A stretch of DNA of 64,000 nt, taken from positions 1,383,270-1,447,269 of the forward strand of contig BDGG01000003.1 in the NCBI GenBank assembly GCA_001949185.1, written 5' to 3'. The DNA is from Ramazzottius varieornatus. Its lineage: Eukaryota; Tardigrada; Eutardigrada; Parachela; Ramazzottiidae. Of this stretch, positions 22,140 through 34,480 are shown one piece after another (the first letter of the stretch is position 1; every line of letters starts with the position of its first letter). A program made the translations under genes and the position numbers. The notes under the pieces were generated by a model, which saw only the letters and a list, made by a program, of their open reading frames with translations, was not told the DNA's origin and searched no databases.

Positions 22140-22489
22140 TAAGACCTTAACCCTCTCTGCGAAAACTCTTTCCCGACTCATGCCCAAAGATTCATACCGT
22201 CTTCTCAGGAAATTCTGGCAAGACATTGTGTATTCAAGGTGGTTTGTTTTCTTGTGGAAAATAATTTGTTTCATTCTGATTTGTTCTTTGTTATATTTAC
22301 AGCTGTTCTAGCACCAAACCGAGAATGAACGACCCGCACGTATTACATGAAGTGAGAGTGTCGAAAGTCAAATGTGGCGCTAAAACAACAACAAAGGAGA
22401 GTAAGTAAAAATGATAAAAGTGAAAAGCGGGTTAGAACAGGTGAGACGGTTTGAACGAAAGGCTAAAATTTCAGAGATGATTCTAGTGT
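22140..22489. other. Convergent 3' flank
   Basis: Tail-to-tail gap between the secreted protein (plus) and the ANKRD11/12 homologue (minus). AT-rich, no coding signal; contains no clear element. Confidence 0.4.
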
Positions 22490-25400
22490 TCATGCGTCAG
22501 GTAACATCACAAAATCCTCCACGACGACCTGAGGCACGTAAGGGTTGTGCAAGTCTTCGGGGTTACGACAAGAAGGGTCGTGCATACCGAGGTCCTCCTG
22601 TCGCCACGCCCAGTAGATTCGCTGCTTCGAATGCAACATTTGAGCCTCCAACCTTTGTCTCGTTAACATTTCAGTCTACAAAATGAAATTACTTCTGTCT
22701 CATCACTCAAAAGTGAGTAACTATGTACCTTAGCACTGTCAAACTTGTCGTCAGATTCTTCCAACCACTTGATCAGGTCCAGTCTTCGCTCAGGACTAGT
22801 CTTCGCTCTATCTTCCTACAGAGTGAAAGAAATGGCCAGTCAGGCACTGAATGAGAGTTCGGCGAACAAACTCAGCAAGACTGTCTCCCCACGTGGCGCA
22901 CGCTTTCGGTGTTACTGACTGAGAGCATGCGCCACTTGGAAAACACAAAGTTGCCGATTTTTTTCCGACTGGCGCACCGTGCCGATGAAATTGGCTGGAA
23001 ACATGCGCCATTTGGAAAAACGATCATGTCGAGTTTGTTTGCCAACGTCTCAGTTTGCAATGTCCAAAGTTTCGTACCTGTTCTTGGGACTGGAAGGACC
23101 GATTAGATTCTTGTTCGCTCATGATCATGCAGGCGCTGAAAGGAATAGGTATACCAGCTGATATACGGCTGAAGCGTTGATGGAGTCTCCACATTTCCTG
23201 TTCAGCACCCATGATCAAACGATCACGCTCCATCAGGTGATTGCGCATCAGCGACCTTCGTTCTTCCTCTTGTTCGTCAAAGCAAGTCTTTAAGGCTAAC
23301 GGCAATACCGGAGGAGCTTCTCTCTTCTAGACCAGAAAGAACATTACTGTAATGCTTCATGANNNNNNNNNNNNNNNNNNNNNNNNNNNNNNNNNNNNNN
23401 NNNNNNNNNNNNNNNNNNNNNNNNNNNNNNNNNNNNNNNNNNNNNNNNNNNNNNNNNNNNNNNNNNNNNNNNNNNNNNNNNNNNNNNNNNNNNNNNNNNN
23501 NNNNNNNNNNNNNNNNNNNNNNNNNNNNNNNNNNNNNNNNNNNNNNCGCGTAGGGTTTACGGGTATGATGACGCATAGAGCACACGCTCACTATGACGTA
23601 GTTCGCGAAGTTCATGAAGCATTACAGTATGTTTCTGTTAGTCTCATGTTCACCGAACGGAATGGAAAGATAGACGACTGACTTACAGGCGGCATCGAAG
23701 AGTCGATGGAGTAATTCTGCCGGAGGATCAAGTAGTCGTTGCAGTTCTTCGGAAAGACCTTCATGGCGAAAGTGTTTGTGTATTTCTTCCAGTTTTCCTC
23801 GACCTGAAACAGTATCCACACAGGGAATAACATCATATTCACCGAAATTTTGGGGGAAGCAACTAGAAGGCGTTCAAACCTGTCGTCGTTGGTTGATAAA
23901 TTCCTCAATCTCATTGCGAATCGTCAGCCTCTTTTTGAAGGGCAGCCTATTAAGCGGTTCACTGCTACTCGATCCCATCGAGATGTCCACCGGTATACCC
24001 ACTGACTTGGAGGGCGACTCGAGTTGCGGCGTCTCCTTTACTACGACCGTTTCTTCCTTTTTGGTGGGCGACTTGGCTGCCGCCTCCATCGCCAGCTGTT
24101 TCTTCGGCGAGGCTCTGGGTCGCTTCTGCTTCTGTTCAGCCGTGTCGATCACTGCTCCAGGCGGAACCTCCGTCTCAGCCGCTGCACGCTTCCCACGTCC
24201 CCTCGTGGGCTTGTCCTTGTCCTCTTTGGCGTTCTTCCGGCGTGTCGGTGTGATGGGCTGTCCGGAAGCCGCGGCTGCCGCAGCTCGTTGTGCTCTTGTC
24301 AGACGCTTCTCGGGTTTTTCCGCACGCTCTTTCTTCGTCGCTGACTCTCCCCTCTACAACGAAACACTCATTCCAGCATTTCCAGTATGGCCTGCAGTTC
24401 CTATTTCAAACGTTTCATACTTCACGGTAGCATAACAAAGAAGTATGGTACCATAAGAACAGAAATCAGACAATCGAGGAAATCAGGCAATACTTCCGTC
24501 GTACCAAACCTTTGGTGACGGCAGCATGCCAAGATTGTGATACTGAAAATAAAAATGGAGGTTCCATCGTACCTTCTTTCCTTTCGGCTGACTCGTTTCG
24601 CCTTCTTCCCCCGCGACATCTCCACCACCTTTAACAACTTTTACATTACTCCAGCTGAAAGCCGCTTGCTCATTTTTTGGAGTCGTGTCGACATTCTCCC
24701 TTGAATCCTTCCCCTCTTTGACTTTCACCTTTTCTTTGTCCTTCTCTTCCTTCTTTGTTTCTTTATTCTTCGTCTTCTCGGCTTTCTTGTCCTGTTTCTT
24801 CTCGGTCGACACGCCGAACAGCACCTTGGTGCCACTAGTCGACATGGCCGACACGAAGGCCGACGTGGGCACGTTGGGCATCCGCACAATAGAGGCCATG
24901 GGACCTCCACTGAGCCTACCCACCATAACCGGCGCAGCCACGCTCACTCCAGACACACTGGGTGCGCCAAGCATACTCGAAGAAGTGGTAACAGTGCCGC
25001 TGGTCATAGCAGTCACTATCGGAGGAGACGAGACGCTGACTGAAGTACCACCAGCCGGTACCGTGACAGAAGCAGCACTGGTGGCAGTGATGGCAGTGAT
25101 TGTTACCACCACCACTGGTGGCACGTTGGTCATCGAAGCTGTGACGGTGGCAGTTCCGTTCGTAACCGGTGGTAGGCTGGCCATCGAAGTGGTGACAGTG
25201 GGGATGGTCGGTGTTGAAGAAGTTTGTTCGGCGGTGGCGGGTTCTTTAGGTACTTGTGATAGCGGAAGTGGTGGTACGGAAGGCTGGCTTTGATGAGGTG
25301 GAACGGCTTCGTGGGTTCCAGCAGAGACCACGGCTGGCTTTTCCGTGACTGGAAGAGTGCTGGTTGTGTGGGTGGGCGGTGGCACCAGAGGAGTTTGTAG

Positions 25401-28400
25401 TGGAGCAGTGTTGGGTGAAGGATTTGTGGCCGCAGGTACTTGAGGTTTCAGGGTCAGTGTAGTAGAGGAAGAGGGTGGTAAAGGAATGTCTTTGGAGATA
25501 TCGGACTTCTCGACTTTCTTCTCGGTTGGATCGGCAGCTGGCTTCGCGCCTTCACGAAGGATAGTGGGACTTGTCGGATGTGATTGCAAAGTGGGCTGTT
25601 TAGCAGTCGACACTTCTCCACTTCCAGAATCTCTCGCTGAAACGGCGCCATTCTCGGGTTCTTCATCCTTTTCAGTCGCCCCCTCGGTCTGTTTCTGGAA
25701 AAGCGAATACTTTGTGACGAGTGCCTAGAATCATTTATCATGGTACGCGACAACATCAACACTTAAAAGACCAAGGGGGTACCCCGGTTGCCTGGCGCAC
25801 CCCAGAAGCCTTGCGGAATGGCTACTGTTGAACCTTATCGTCTCAAATTTTCACGTTTGTTTTCGGAAACTTTGAAGCTTCCAGTTAAAAAAGATGTGAA
25901 TTGGCTAGCAGCTTTCTGAAACTTTCGAGAGACTATTTGGTTTTTGACCAGATCGTGTCTTGAGTTGACAGACCAAACTTTTACTCAAGAGCTGGCTGAC
26001 GGGAAGCTTCCTTGAAAATTAGACACAGAGCTAGTACATTGGTACCGTCTTAGACGCTTCAGTATGTTCCATGCTGTGTGACCAGTAGTCAGAGCAAATT
26101 AAAAAGGTCTGACACTTTGGGTCACTTAGTGGCGCATTTTACTCGAAAAATGCCGAGCGTACATGTGGTGATTGGCCTGATCTGACCCCGCCCCATGATT
26201 TCAGCCAGTTAAAAATTGGGGAAGGTGATCTACCCCCCCCCCCCTTGTACTCCCAGAGCTCGGAATTGCGTGGTCTTTTAAGTGTCAAGCAAAAGCGGCA
26301 GGGAAAAACGGCGTTCGAAATATCCTGAATCCAGGCAAAGCAGCTCGATACGATTCCATTACAAAGTGAAGCATTCTTCCAGAATATCCTCGAAACTTGC
26401 GCCAAAAGATCTTCTTGCCAAGTGGCGCACGTTTTCGGCTGATTATACCGTAACTTTGCGCCGCCTGAAAAACAACTCTCGTCGAGCTTCTTTACCCCTT
26501 TACCGAGCCCCAATTTGTAACTTACTTCAGCAACTATGTCGGCAGCTTCTTCAATCTTCTCTGCATTCATCGGCGCTGTTGGTGGTGGAGGAACAGTCTC
26601 TGGCGGGGATCCAGCCGAAGATTCCGCGGTTGGGACCTCAACAGCCGGAACACTCTCCTTCTTCTCTTTCTCTTTCACGTTCTTTGAGTCCTTCGGCTCG
26701 CCCAACTTTCCCATTTCATCAGCCATACCATCCACGGGTTCATTAGTCCCCGACGTGGCGCTCGACCCTCCTTTCTTGGCTGGCGTTACGAGCATCGGGT
26801 TCGAAATAGTCGGCGGCGGATGACTTAGAACAGCGGCTGCGGAAACTGATGGAACCGTTTCTTTCATAGGAGCATTTAAAGACGCACTGATTAAAGTCGA
26901 AGCCTACAGAAAAAGAAAAATAAATCAGATAGTGTAGGAGAAATCGAGATTATGAAAGCAGCGTAGAGGGAATTTGATGACAACACCGATATCCTCTTTC
27001 TCCTCTTCCAGACACAATTAGCTGCACGTGCCCCATGAGCAAGGATTTCCCGATGGGATATCCGGTTAGATATCGATTATCGTACCTGGAAAGATTGAGA
27101 CTGCGTCGGTGTCATCTGCGTCGCTGAAGGCGCTTCCGGCGGTGTGGCTTCTTCCTCATCGCTGATATCCTCATACTGCGACGCGGTGGCATTTTCTTTC
27201 ACCTTCACCTTTTCTTTCTCGACGACGGGATCGGCTGGCTTCAAGACTAGGGTATTCCTTCCTACGAAAATTGCAGGCACACCCGGAGCGAAATTACCCA
27301 AAGCTGCGCTCGTTGAAACCGTTTCGCCTTTCAGTTTCTTTCTCTGGAAATTTCGCTCCTCAGTCGACAGCTTTTCTTTCTTCTCACTTTCAGCCGTCTT
27401 GTCCTTCGTTTCCTTGTCTGTTGAAATCGGTCGATTCGTATGGTTATCCTGGTCTCTACCTTCAACCATTTTCTTTTTCGTACCTTTATCTTTGTCAGCT
27501 TTCTTTCCTCGCTGCTCGCTTTCCGACAGTTGCCGCACTCGTTTCTTCGGCGATGTCACTTCTTTGCCTTCTTTGCCCGTAGTCGGCATGGTCTCCTTCT
27601 TCTTCTTCGCAGGAGCCTGTTTCAGGACGGGGCCGGAAGTGGAAGACGAATAGTAGCGGAGAGAAGGAAGGGGACCGATGTGCCTTTGCAGCAGCTCGGT
27701 CAGTTCTGGCTGATTCTTGGTCGCTTCTTCTGCCAACTTTAGACAGTTCTCCCCGCGGTTGTTTATGGCTGCAGGATTGGCCCCAGCATTCATCAGCTCC
27801 TTCGCAATCTGGAAATTCAAACGAACGGATTATTCCTGGAAGAGATCAGTCCAAGGCACCAACCAGATCGATAACAAGTGCCCCCATTCCACACTGACCA
27901 ACTGTACAACTAGGAGGCGGAGCTACACGGCCACACCTCCACAAAACCAAATGAAAAGTAAATCCTAAAGGTTCATCTGAATTCGAGAATTCACAGAGCT
28001 GTTTGATATGTCCGCTAGTCGATAAATCTGCTAGTCGAGAATAACGGTATAGAATGGTACATTCACTACAGTAGTACGTACATTTAGATGGCCGTTGATG
28101 ATGGCGTCCATCAGTGGCGTGACATCGCCCATTCCTTTCGCGTTCAACTCTGCTCCGGCCGAAATCAAGAACCTGCAGACATCTTCCCTACCATGGTTCG
28201 CGGCTTCATGTAAAGGGGTCCAACCTGGGAAATCAGGTTTTAGTGACGGAAAATTCCACCTTTGAAGAAAGTAGATATTTCAATTTTACCGGCGTTATCA
28301 GCTGCATTCACATCTGCGCCATCGTCCACCAGTTTCTTCGCTGCCTCCAGATCGCCCTTCTTACTGGCGACGTGTAGAGGCGTCTCTCCTTTACCATCTC

Positions 28401-29851
28401 TCCTGTTCACACTCCGAGCTTCGCGGCTTTCTTTGGCAGAAGAAGTGCTAGACGGCGTGGAGGAACGATCTGGACGCGGGAAAGTCGTATCAGGCGAACT
28501 TCTCTTTTCTAAAAAACGCGAAACACTCCGAAAGAAACCTCGTAAATTAGCGAAGTAATTTTCGGGCGATCGAAGAACATTCCGTTAGCCTTTACCTGAT
28601 TCCAAAGCTTCTTTCCGCAGTAAAGCCAACTGCTGTCGTTCAGACACGACAGAAAGCGGGCTGCCTGGAGCCGGAAGTTCGCGCGACGGCTTTCTCTTAG
28701 TGACGCTTTCCGGAGTGGCTCCCTCGGCCTTATTCAGGCTAAACTTCTTTGGTCCACCTTCCACTGACACGAGCGAACCAGGAAAGAAACAAACTGCGCA
28801 TTCCTCGACATAATTTCAATAATTCACGATATCCTGTACCTTCAAGGTTTTTGACAAGGCTTGGGTGGAAAGCCTCTCCCACGTCAGGAGTAATGGGCGA
28901 ACCGAGCGGTGTTGTGATGCTTTCGAAATCTTCAGTGAGCTTTATCTGGCTCAGGGTATTCAGCAAAGCGGGCTTCAGTGAGGAAGGCTTGGGAGAACTT
29001 ACCTGCGAAGATATCCACAAACTGTTACAGCCCTCAAACCCCGCGCTAGTTCACCTGGGCAGTTTCAGGGGAAAATCTTTTCACTTACGGTAGGTTCTGC
29101 CGTCTTACCGGCCAAACGCGGCTTCACATCCGATAGCTTTGCCGGTAACACAGGTAAGGATGTCTTCGATGAGTTTCCGCCTGCAGTGATCTTTTCATAA
29201 ACCTCCTCTCGAGGGAAAGCGTAGGGGTCCACTGGAGCAGTGGACGGTGCGTTCGGTGCGGTGAGCTCATCGGGGGAGCCTGCGAGCAAACGGACTTTCT
29301 TGGTCTTTAGAGTGCGAGCATGTGATTATTTCTTTGTATTCCCTAGCTGAAAACACCTACCAGAAGGGGGACACGATGCGTCTGAAGTTTTCAAGGGAAG
29401 GATGGAAGTCGAGGGGATCGATTTGGTAGCCACCTCCAAAGCGCTGTCCGACTGGCTTGCTGCGGTGCTCTTCTTGTCCGCAACGTCGCCCGACTTTTCC
29501 TCAGTCCTGCCAGTACTTGGTAGCTCCATAAAGATTCAAAGTCAATCAGGTTAACACAGAAGGCAGATGCGGAAAAATGCAAATCCAACATATTATTCCG
29601 AAAATCAAAATTTTATTTATTATTTTCAGTGGAGTGCTGCTAAAAGGGATTCCACTTGCACATGGGCTGCCAAAATCGCAAGCCGTCGAAAAAGACCTTT
29701 GATGAATCTGATCAAACAGTTGGTAGTGCGTACACACAGATACCCGGTTCAAACCATGTCACTCACGCTTTTTGCAGCCCCGTGATTGCTTGCGTTTGGC
29801 GAGACGGTTTTCTTCTGGTGCTCGGATCCCTTGATTGGATGAAGAGCTCAT
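22490..29851 (-). CDS. Ankyrin-repeat chromatin cofactor, ANKRD11/ANKRD12 homologue
   Basis: Nuclear co-regulator; vertebrate ANKRD11/12 bind p160 coactivators and histone deacetylases. In-phase exons read: 28290-28508, 28082-28224, 27086-27808, 26526-26903, 24573-25724, 23880-24353, 23687-23803, 23078-23326, 22729-22815, 22490-22675, with earlier exons near 28590-28770, 28840-29000, 29090-29310, 29350-29529 and 29767-29851 (the last starts MSSSSNQGIRAPEENRL). The SERQQLALLRKEA segment precedes three ankyrin repeats (GETPLHVASKKGDLEAAKKL, GWTPLHEAANHGREDVCRFL, VTPLMDAIINGHLN). A very long Pro/Thr/Val- and Lys/Glu-rich low-complexity middle follows. The C-terminus has the family block HLMERDRLIMGAEQEMWRLH, PFSACMI, LIKWLEESDDKFDSAK and the ending VEDFVMLPDA, matching ANKRD12. 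The join between the first two 5' exons is unresolved. The N gap falls in the intron between 23687 and 23326. Head-to-head with PDHA1. Confidence 0.88.
22882..23043. repeat. Two tandem AAGTGGCGC foldback copies in an ANKRD intron
   Basis: Arms CACGTGGCGCACGCTTTCGG, GAGCATGCGCCACTTGGAAA, CCGACTGGCGCACCGTGCCG and AAACATGCGCCATTTGGAAA alternate in orientation, giving two adjacent hairpins in the intron 22816-23077. Confidence 0.7.
23345..23629. mobile_element. Foldback element containing an assembly gap
   Basis: TACTGTAATGCTTCATGA (23345-23362) is repeated as its exact reverse complement at 23612-23629, with 184 N (23363-23546) between. Both sides have TA immediately at the CTGTA/TACAG ends, compatible with a Tc1/mariner-like miniature element. 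The hairpin may be why the assembly broke here. It lies in an intron of the ANKRD gene. Confidence 0.6.
26407..26494. repeat. AAGTGGCGC foldback repeat in an ANKRD intron
   Basis: AAGATCTTCTTGCCAAGTGG with CGCACGTTTTCGGC pairs with TTTGCGCCGCCTGAAAAAC. It is in the intron 25725-26525, which also carries a 14-base C run near 26232. Confidence 0.6.
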
Positions 29852-30842
29852 CTTGAGTTCTGTTGATAGATTACACTACATTACGTACTGTATATCACCA
29901 ACGTATGACGTACACCATATCGGTCCTACCTATTTGTTTGCGGAACGAAATCAATCAATGCTCAATCAGTGTGTTTGACGTTCCGGCAAGCCCCCCTTTA
30001 GCAGCTCATGTATGATTATTTTTCTGCGTCCGGTCATAGAAGCGAAGCGGTCTGTACAAATAAGCGAGGCACTGACACGAACAAGCCGTTTGAGTAGACG
30101 GAACGGCATGCGAAAGGAGAATCAGCTGTACGCGTAAGTTCCACATTCAGATTCCCTGCAGTGTATCTTCCGCTTCCTCATTCCTCATTTTCTCTGGGTT
30201 ACGTATGAATCGGATATCCTAATTTCGGTACGAGTTGGTACGACGTGCCGTTCCCCTTGCATTGATCTCTTTCGGAGTTGGACGTCGAGGCTATAGGTTG
30301 GCTAAGGTAGTGTGCTCGGGCGAAAGGTGAATCTCGTCCCAAGGAATCTCTTGTACCTGACGCGCGTCACGCGCCCATTCTCTTCACACGGTAAGCCGTA
30401 AAGAATTATGTTTGCCTGCAAATTAGGAAATTTCTCCTTTTTTGTTGGCATGTTATCTTCGTTCGCGAACGGCGCGTTTGCGTTGGGAGTGGGCTAAACA
30501 TGGGACTAGGCCAGTAAACAAGTTTATCCACGGAGTTCTTATGCGCTTGGATGCATGATTGTTTGATTGGTGGGCGATGTCTGTGTAGACTGTAGAACGC
30601 GTTGTCGATCTTTTTAGTAGATCGACAACGCATTCTCCCAATCTTGATGTCAAGCAACACACTTTCCCCTTCCAAATTGATTCCTGAAATTTTACAGAAG
30701 AATTTCTACAATATTTCTGCTGACCGAAAGACTGCAGCTCGTCCATTCGACCATGGGCTTAAGACTGTCTTTTTGCAGGCAGTCCACTGACAAAGCCGCC
30801 CAACTCGCGTCTTCTTCTGCTGCGCCCAAAACAGAACCAGAA
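29852..30842. other. Shared upstream region of ANKRD homologue and PDHA1
   Basis: About 1 kb between divergent starts. It contains a perfect hairpin at 30601-30629 (GTTGTCGATC, 9-nt loop, GATCGACAAC). A stretch ending CTGTCTTTTTGCAG at 30779 looks like a splice acceptor, so PDHA1 may have a non-coding or short first exon upstream. No other gene seen. Confidence 0.45.
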
Positions 30843-32397
30843 ATGTTGCTATCAAAATTATCCCCTCGAAGCATGGCCCAGACTGCCTCGAATGCTGCTC
30901 GCAGCATGTCGTCCGAAGCCAGCTTTCAAGTCAAAGACTACAAGCTACACAAGCTCGAGCAAGGCCCATCCACCAATGTGACCGTCACCCGCGACGACGC
31001 TCTGAAGTATTACCACGACATGGTCCGTGTTCGAAGGATGGAAACTGCAGCTAGTAATATGTACAAGGAAAAGATCATCCGAGGGTTTTGTCATCTTTAT
31101 TCTGGCCAGGAAGCCTGTGCCGTAGGTAAGCGAAGCGCAAGCTCGGTGTCAGAAAATCGCGTTGGATGATACGCCTGACGTCACACTGTGATTGGCTTCA
31201 CAACTGCCCTTAACGTCTTGGTCTGTTATTTTTTGTTTACGTCATACGCTGCTTTTAGTCTTGATGATGTTCCACTTTTGCTGAAGCGTTGGCCGTGGGT
31301 TCGATACAATACTCCGACTCAATTTTGGCTCCTTTTTCCAGGTATCGAGGCAGCTATCCGGAGAGACGATGCAGTCATCACGGCATACCGCGCTCACGGT
31401 TGGACATTAACGCGAGGTGCTACGATGACTCAGGTACTTGCTGAACTGACGGGGAGGCAGTCGGGTGTCCAGTACGGCAAAGGTGGCTCCATGCATATGT
31501 ACCTACCCAACTTCTACGGAGGCAACGGTATCGTCGGTGCTCAGATCCCACTTGGAACCGGCATTGCCCTAGCTTTGAAGTACAAGAAAACGGATAATCT
31601 TTGTGTAACTCTGTACGGTGATGGAGCAGCTAACCAGGGCCAGGTCTTCGAAGCGTATAACATGGCCGCTTTGTGGAAACTTCCGGTAATTTATGTCTGT
31701 GAGAATAACGGGTTCGGGATGGGTACTAGTGCTGAAAGATCGTCGGCATCGACTGCTTACTACACTCGTGGTGATTACATACCAGGTAAAGTTCGAGAAT
31801 CAAACGAAACTTATGTAAATAAACTCGTCCAGATAGTTCTGTCAAGTGCCGCACGGTCGCAGTCAGAAGCACCGGACGTCTGCGCCACTGAGAAAACTAG
31901 CCTCGTCAACTTTGGACTTGTCCAGATGTGACGAGATTTTGAAGTTTCTAATCTCGACAGGTATTTGGGTCGATGCAATGGACGTCCTTGCTATGCGAGA
32001 AGCTACCCACTTTGCAGCCGAACACTGTCGGACAGGAAAGGGTCCGATCGTTCTCGAAGCAGCCACCTACCGATACTATGGTCATTCCATGTCAGATCCC
32101 GGTACCAGTTACCGAAAGCGCGAGCAGGTGGAGGAAGTTCGAAAGAGTCGGGATCCCATAGCGCATTTCAAGGACCGTCTACTGTCTTCTGGTCTGTCGA
32201 CTGAAGAAGAGCTGAAATCGATTGAGCAGGACGTGGTGAAGGAGGTAGCGGAAGCGGTACAAATAGCCAAGTCCGACAAGGAACTTCCACCGGACGAACT
32301 GTGGACCGATGTATATCCCGATAATGACCAGTTCAAATTCCGAGGTGTCACGCCCATGAGTATAAAGCAAGGAAGGAAGTCGGCCAGACAACAATAA
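30843..32397 (+). CDS. PDHA1: Pyruvate dehydrogenase E1 component subunit alpha, mitochondrial
   Basis: E1-alpha of the pyruvate dehydrogenase complex in the mitochondrial matrix; with E1-beta it uses thiamine pyrophosphate to decarboxylate pyruvate. Exons 30843-31125, 31342-31785 and 31961-32397 join in phase. Starting at the ATG at 30843 gives 387 aa (human 390) and a basic, Ser/Ala-rich presequence without acidic residues ([20 protein letters not shown]); an in-frame ATG at 30753 would add 30 aa and reads through a likely splice acceptor, so I prefer the inner start. Motifs: [31 protein letters not shown], the TPP/Mg loop [17 protein letters not shown] with PVIYVCENN, and the regulatory loop [16 protein letters not shown] holding both conserved phosphorylation serines. 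The C-terminus is slightly extended and basic. Intron 2 contains a foldback repeat. The stop codon overlaps an AATAAA. Confidence 0.96.
31830..31913. repeat. AAGTGGCGC foldback repeat in PDHA1 intron 2
   Basis: CAGATAGTTCTGTCAAGTGC with CGCACGGTCGCAG and the right arm GTCTGCGCCACTGAGAAAAC. It occupies about half of the 175-bp intron 31786-31960. Confidence 0.65.
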
Positions 32398-32398
32398 A
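32393..32398 (+). terminator. Poly(A) signal overlapping the PDHA1 stop
   Basis: The last codon CAA plus stop TAA and the next A form AATAAA. If used, cleavage would leave a 3' UTR of only about 10-30 nt. Confidence 0.5.
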
Positions 32399-33516
32399 AA
32401 TAATTGGTTTCTTTGTCGTGTGGTTGTGTTGTGGTGTCGCTGTGCGTTACTTTGTCTCGATGAAATAGTACGAGTCTGATCAGATCTCGTAGTCTGGATA
32501 TGTTTTACAGAGTTTTATCTGTCGTATAAAGGCGTGATCTTGCGTTGGGGAACCAGCCATCAAGCACTGCGAAGATGGGTAAATTTTGTGAAATCGTCAA
32601 AATGGGCAATGGTGTTACCGCGTTCATTGCTATAGTACAGTACAAATGTTGACAGTGCATCCCTTTCGGTGGTCACGTGGTCTTGTAACTCCGATCAATG
32701 GTGACTAACGTCACGTGACGACCGGAAGGAATCCATTTTCAGCACTGTAGTGAGGTCACAAGAGTAATCAGATGGTAAAAGGTAGCGCATGTGCTAGGTC
32801 GCTGGTAGAGCTCTACTAGAAGTACAATGGTCGACAAAATGAGCTTTCAAGAATGGGTGTCAATGGAACCAGCTGGACACTGCGAATCAACTTTGCGCTT
32901 CGGCTTAAAAATGACGTTGATTCGTCGTCCGTCTTCAGGACGCTCCGCCCATTTTTGGAAGCATATTTTGTCGTGCACTGTAAGACCAAGATGACCACTG
33001 GAGGCAGGGTGGTTGCCTCACCAAAAAGTTCGTCTCACCACGGCACAGACCGATACCAGAATGTGGACAAACATGGCTGCGTGTTGCGTCACTCTGAGGA
33101 CCGTTCCACCAGTTGCAAAGGTCTGCGGTGCAAAAACAAGTCGATATCCCTCCTTCGCTTTTACGCTTAGTTCGGTCCTATCTCACTTCCACTGTTCAAA
33201 CGAAAACGGAATCGTAATGCGCAGTTACCCAGAAGGGCGGTTCCGGGCAACACTCAATCAAGCATTTCAGTTGGCACCGCAAGAAAGTGAAGAAACCGAC
33301 GAATGGCTCAGGTTCTGCATCTAATTGGCCTCGTTATCCGGTTTATCGTTATTAACTTTGGATTGTGTCGGACAGAATCGAAGGAATTTGGGTTAATGCT
33401 GAAATTTCTTCCAAGCTTTGAACAATCTGTTAAATTTTGCCTCCAGAACTCAAGTAGCCACCTGACCACTGGTCAGACGTCCAGATGAACCCCAGCATCG
33501 CGTTCCTCGATGTCTG
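32398..33516. other. Intergenic, possible orphan promoter
   Basis: TATAAAGG at 32525-32532 is followed 42 bp later by an ATG (32574) and immediately by a GTAAAT donor-like site, a plausible first exon, but I could not find downstream exons. The remaining frames are short and without motifs. Confidence 0.3.
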
Positions 33517-33990
33517 TTACACCAGATAGCAACAGCAGTTTAACTTTGCCCTTGGGTCCCAAAACTTGAAAGTTGATTCCTGATCAATGTGACTGGCGAT
33601 CGTTAGGCCGCAAATTGGGCATACAATATGAATGACGCAGACTGCACATGCAGCAAGCAATCCTCCGATGATCCGATCTATCCAGATTGTCACAGTCTGC
33701 TCACTCATATACAGACTTTCCCCGTCGCTCTCATGCAGCGAACTTCACGTTCGAAGATTTCCGCAAATGAAGACTGAATCCTCTAACTTGGTAAAGGCTG
33801 GTTTGCAGTCTAGATCCGCCGAGTATCGAAAACGAACCCTGAATTACCTGCGCAGCGGTCCTTCTTATCGTCGACTCTAGCACCAAAGCGGCCAAGATCA
33901 TCAACACACATTTCGCATGCCATATTCCGTCTGTTTTTGAACCTCAGCGAGCAGACTGCTGCATATCTCATCTGAGTTCGTCGCCGGGCA
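33517..33990 (-). CDS. Small Cys-rich protein, Ly6/uPAR-like candidate (copy A)
   Basis: A tentative three-exon minus-strand gene. An exon ending near 33848 encodes ACEMCVDDLGRFGARVDDKK followed by DRCA; the next (about 33727-33795) encodes DCKPAFTKLEDSVFICGNL; a last segment (33517-33708) encodes a hydrophobic stretch (IIGGLLAACAVCVIHIVCPI) and IDQESTFKFWDP before a Cys-rich end (CCC). The CxxC start, the CA/DC spacing and the KFW motif recur in the loci at 43.7 and 45.6 kb. Paired cysteines plus a C-terminal hydrophobic segment would suit a GPI-anchored three-finger (Ly6/quiver-type) protein, but the fold is inferred and the start codon was not found. Confidence 0.35.
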
Positions 33991-34480
33991 CAGTACAAGC
34001 AAGGAAATTGCGATGTCGATATATACAGTCCATATAGGCACTGGGATGGTTCACTACAAACAAACCCTATCAACTATTTTTGCACATTCCTCCTTCTGGA
34101 GTCCCACTTCCTGGTACGCACCGCCGACTTTGGCTAGGCGTTAAAAGTCTGCTAAAGCTTACCGTTTTCAGCTATAAATTAAGTTAGCTGACAACGTTTG
34201 TGCCGGGCGAAATTTTGTCTCGAGTCCTCAAAAGGTCTCACTGTCTAATTTTCTCGGCAGACAAAATTTGGCCGTTGTCTTTTGCTTATGCGGAAGATCG
34301 CGACTTTTGCATACGCAGAAAGCTTTATTAATACCTCGCGACACGCCATCGCTTGACCTCACTACCCGCCATCACACTCAGCTCACCTCGCTCAGTGTCC
34401 ATTAAGATACGAACAGAATAGAGATTCGAAAGGGTTCATCAGGATACGGCAGAAAACTACGCTCATGAGAAATCAAGCTG

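Noticed and set aside
23352-23681. Frames running through the N region
   Set aside because: They consist mostly of unknown residues across the assembly gap.
24685-25293. A 202-codon plus-strand frame, and similar long frames at 27144-27653 and 26536-26823
   Set aside because: They are antisense shadows of the low-complexity ANKRD exons, which are in phase with each other and continue the family.
26228-26245. Poly-C run, and the poly-G run near 44930
   Set aside because: Simple homopolymers in intron or intergenic DNA; no sign of function beyond sequencing-error risk.
30753-30842. Upstream ATG for PDHA1 (MGLRLSFCRQ)
   Set aside because: The frame crosses a strong acceptor-like CTTTTTGCAG, and the downstream ATG gives the usual length and a better presequence.
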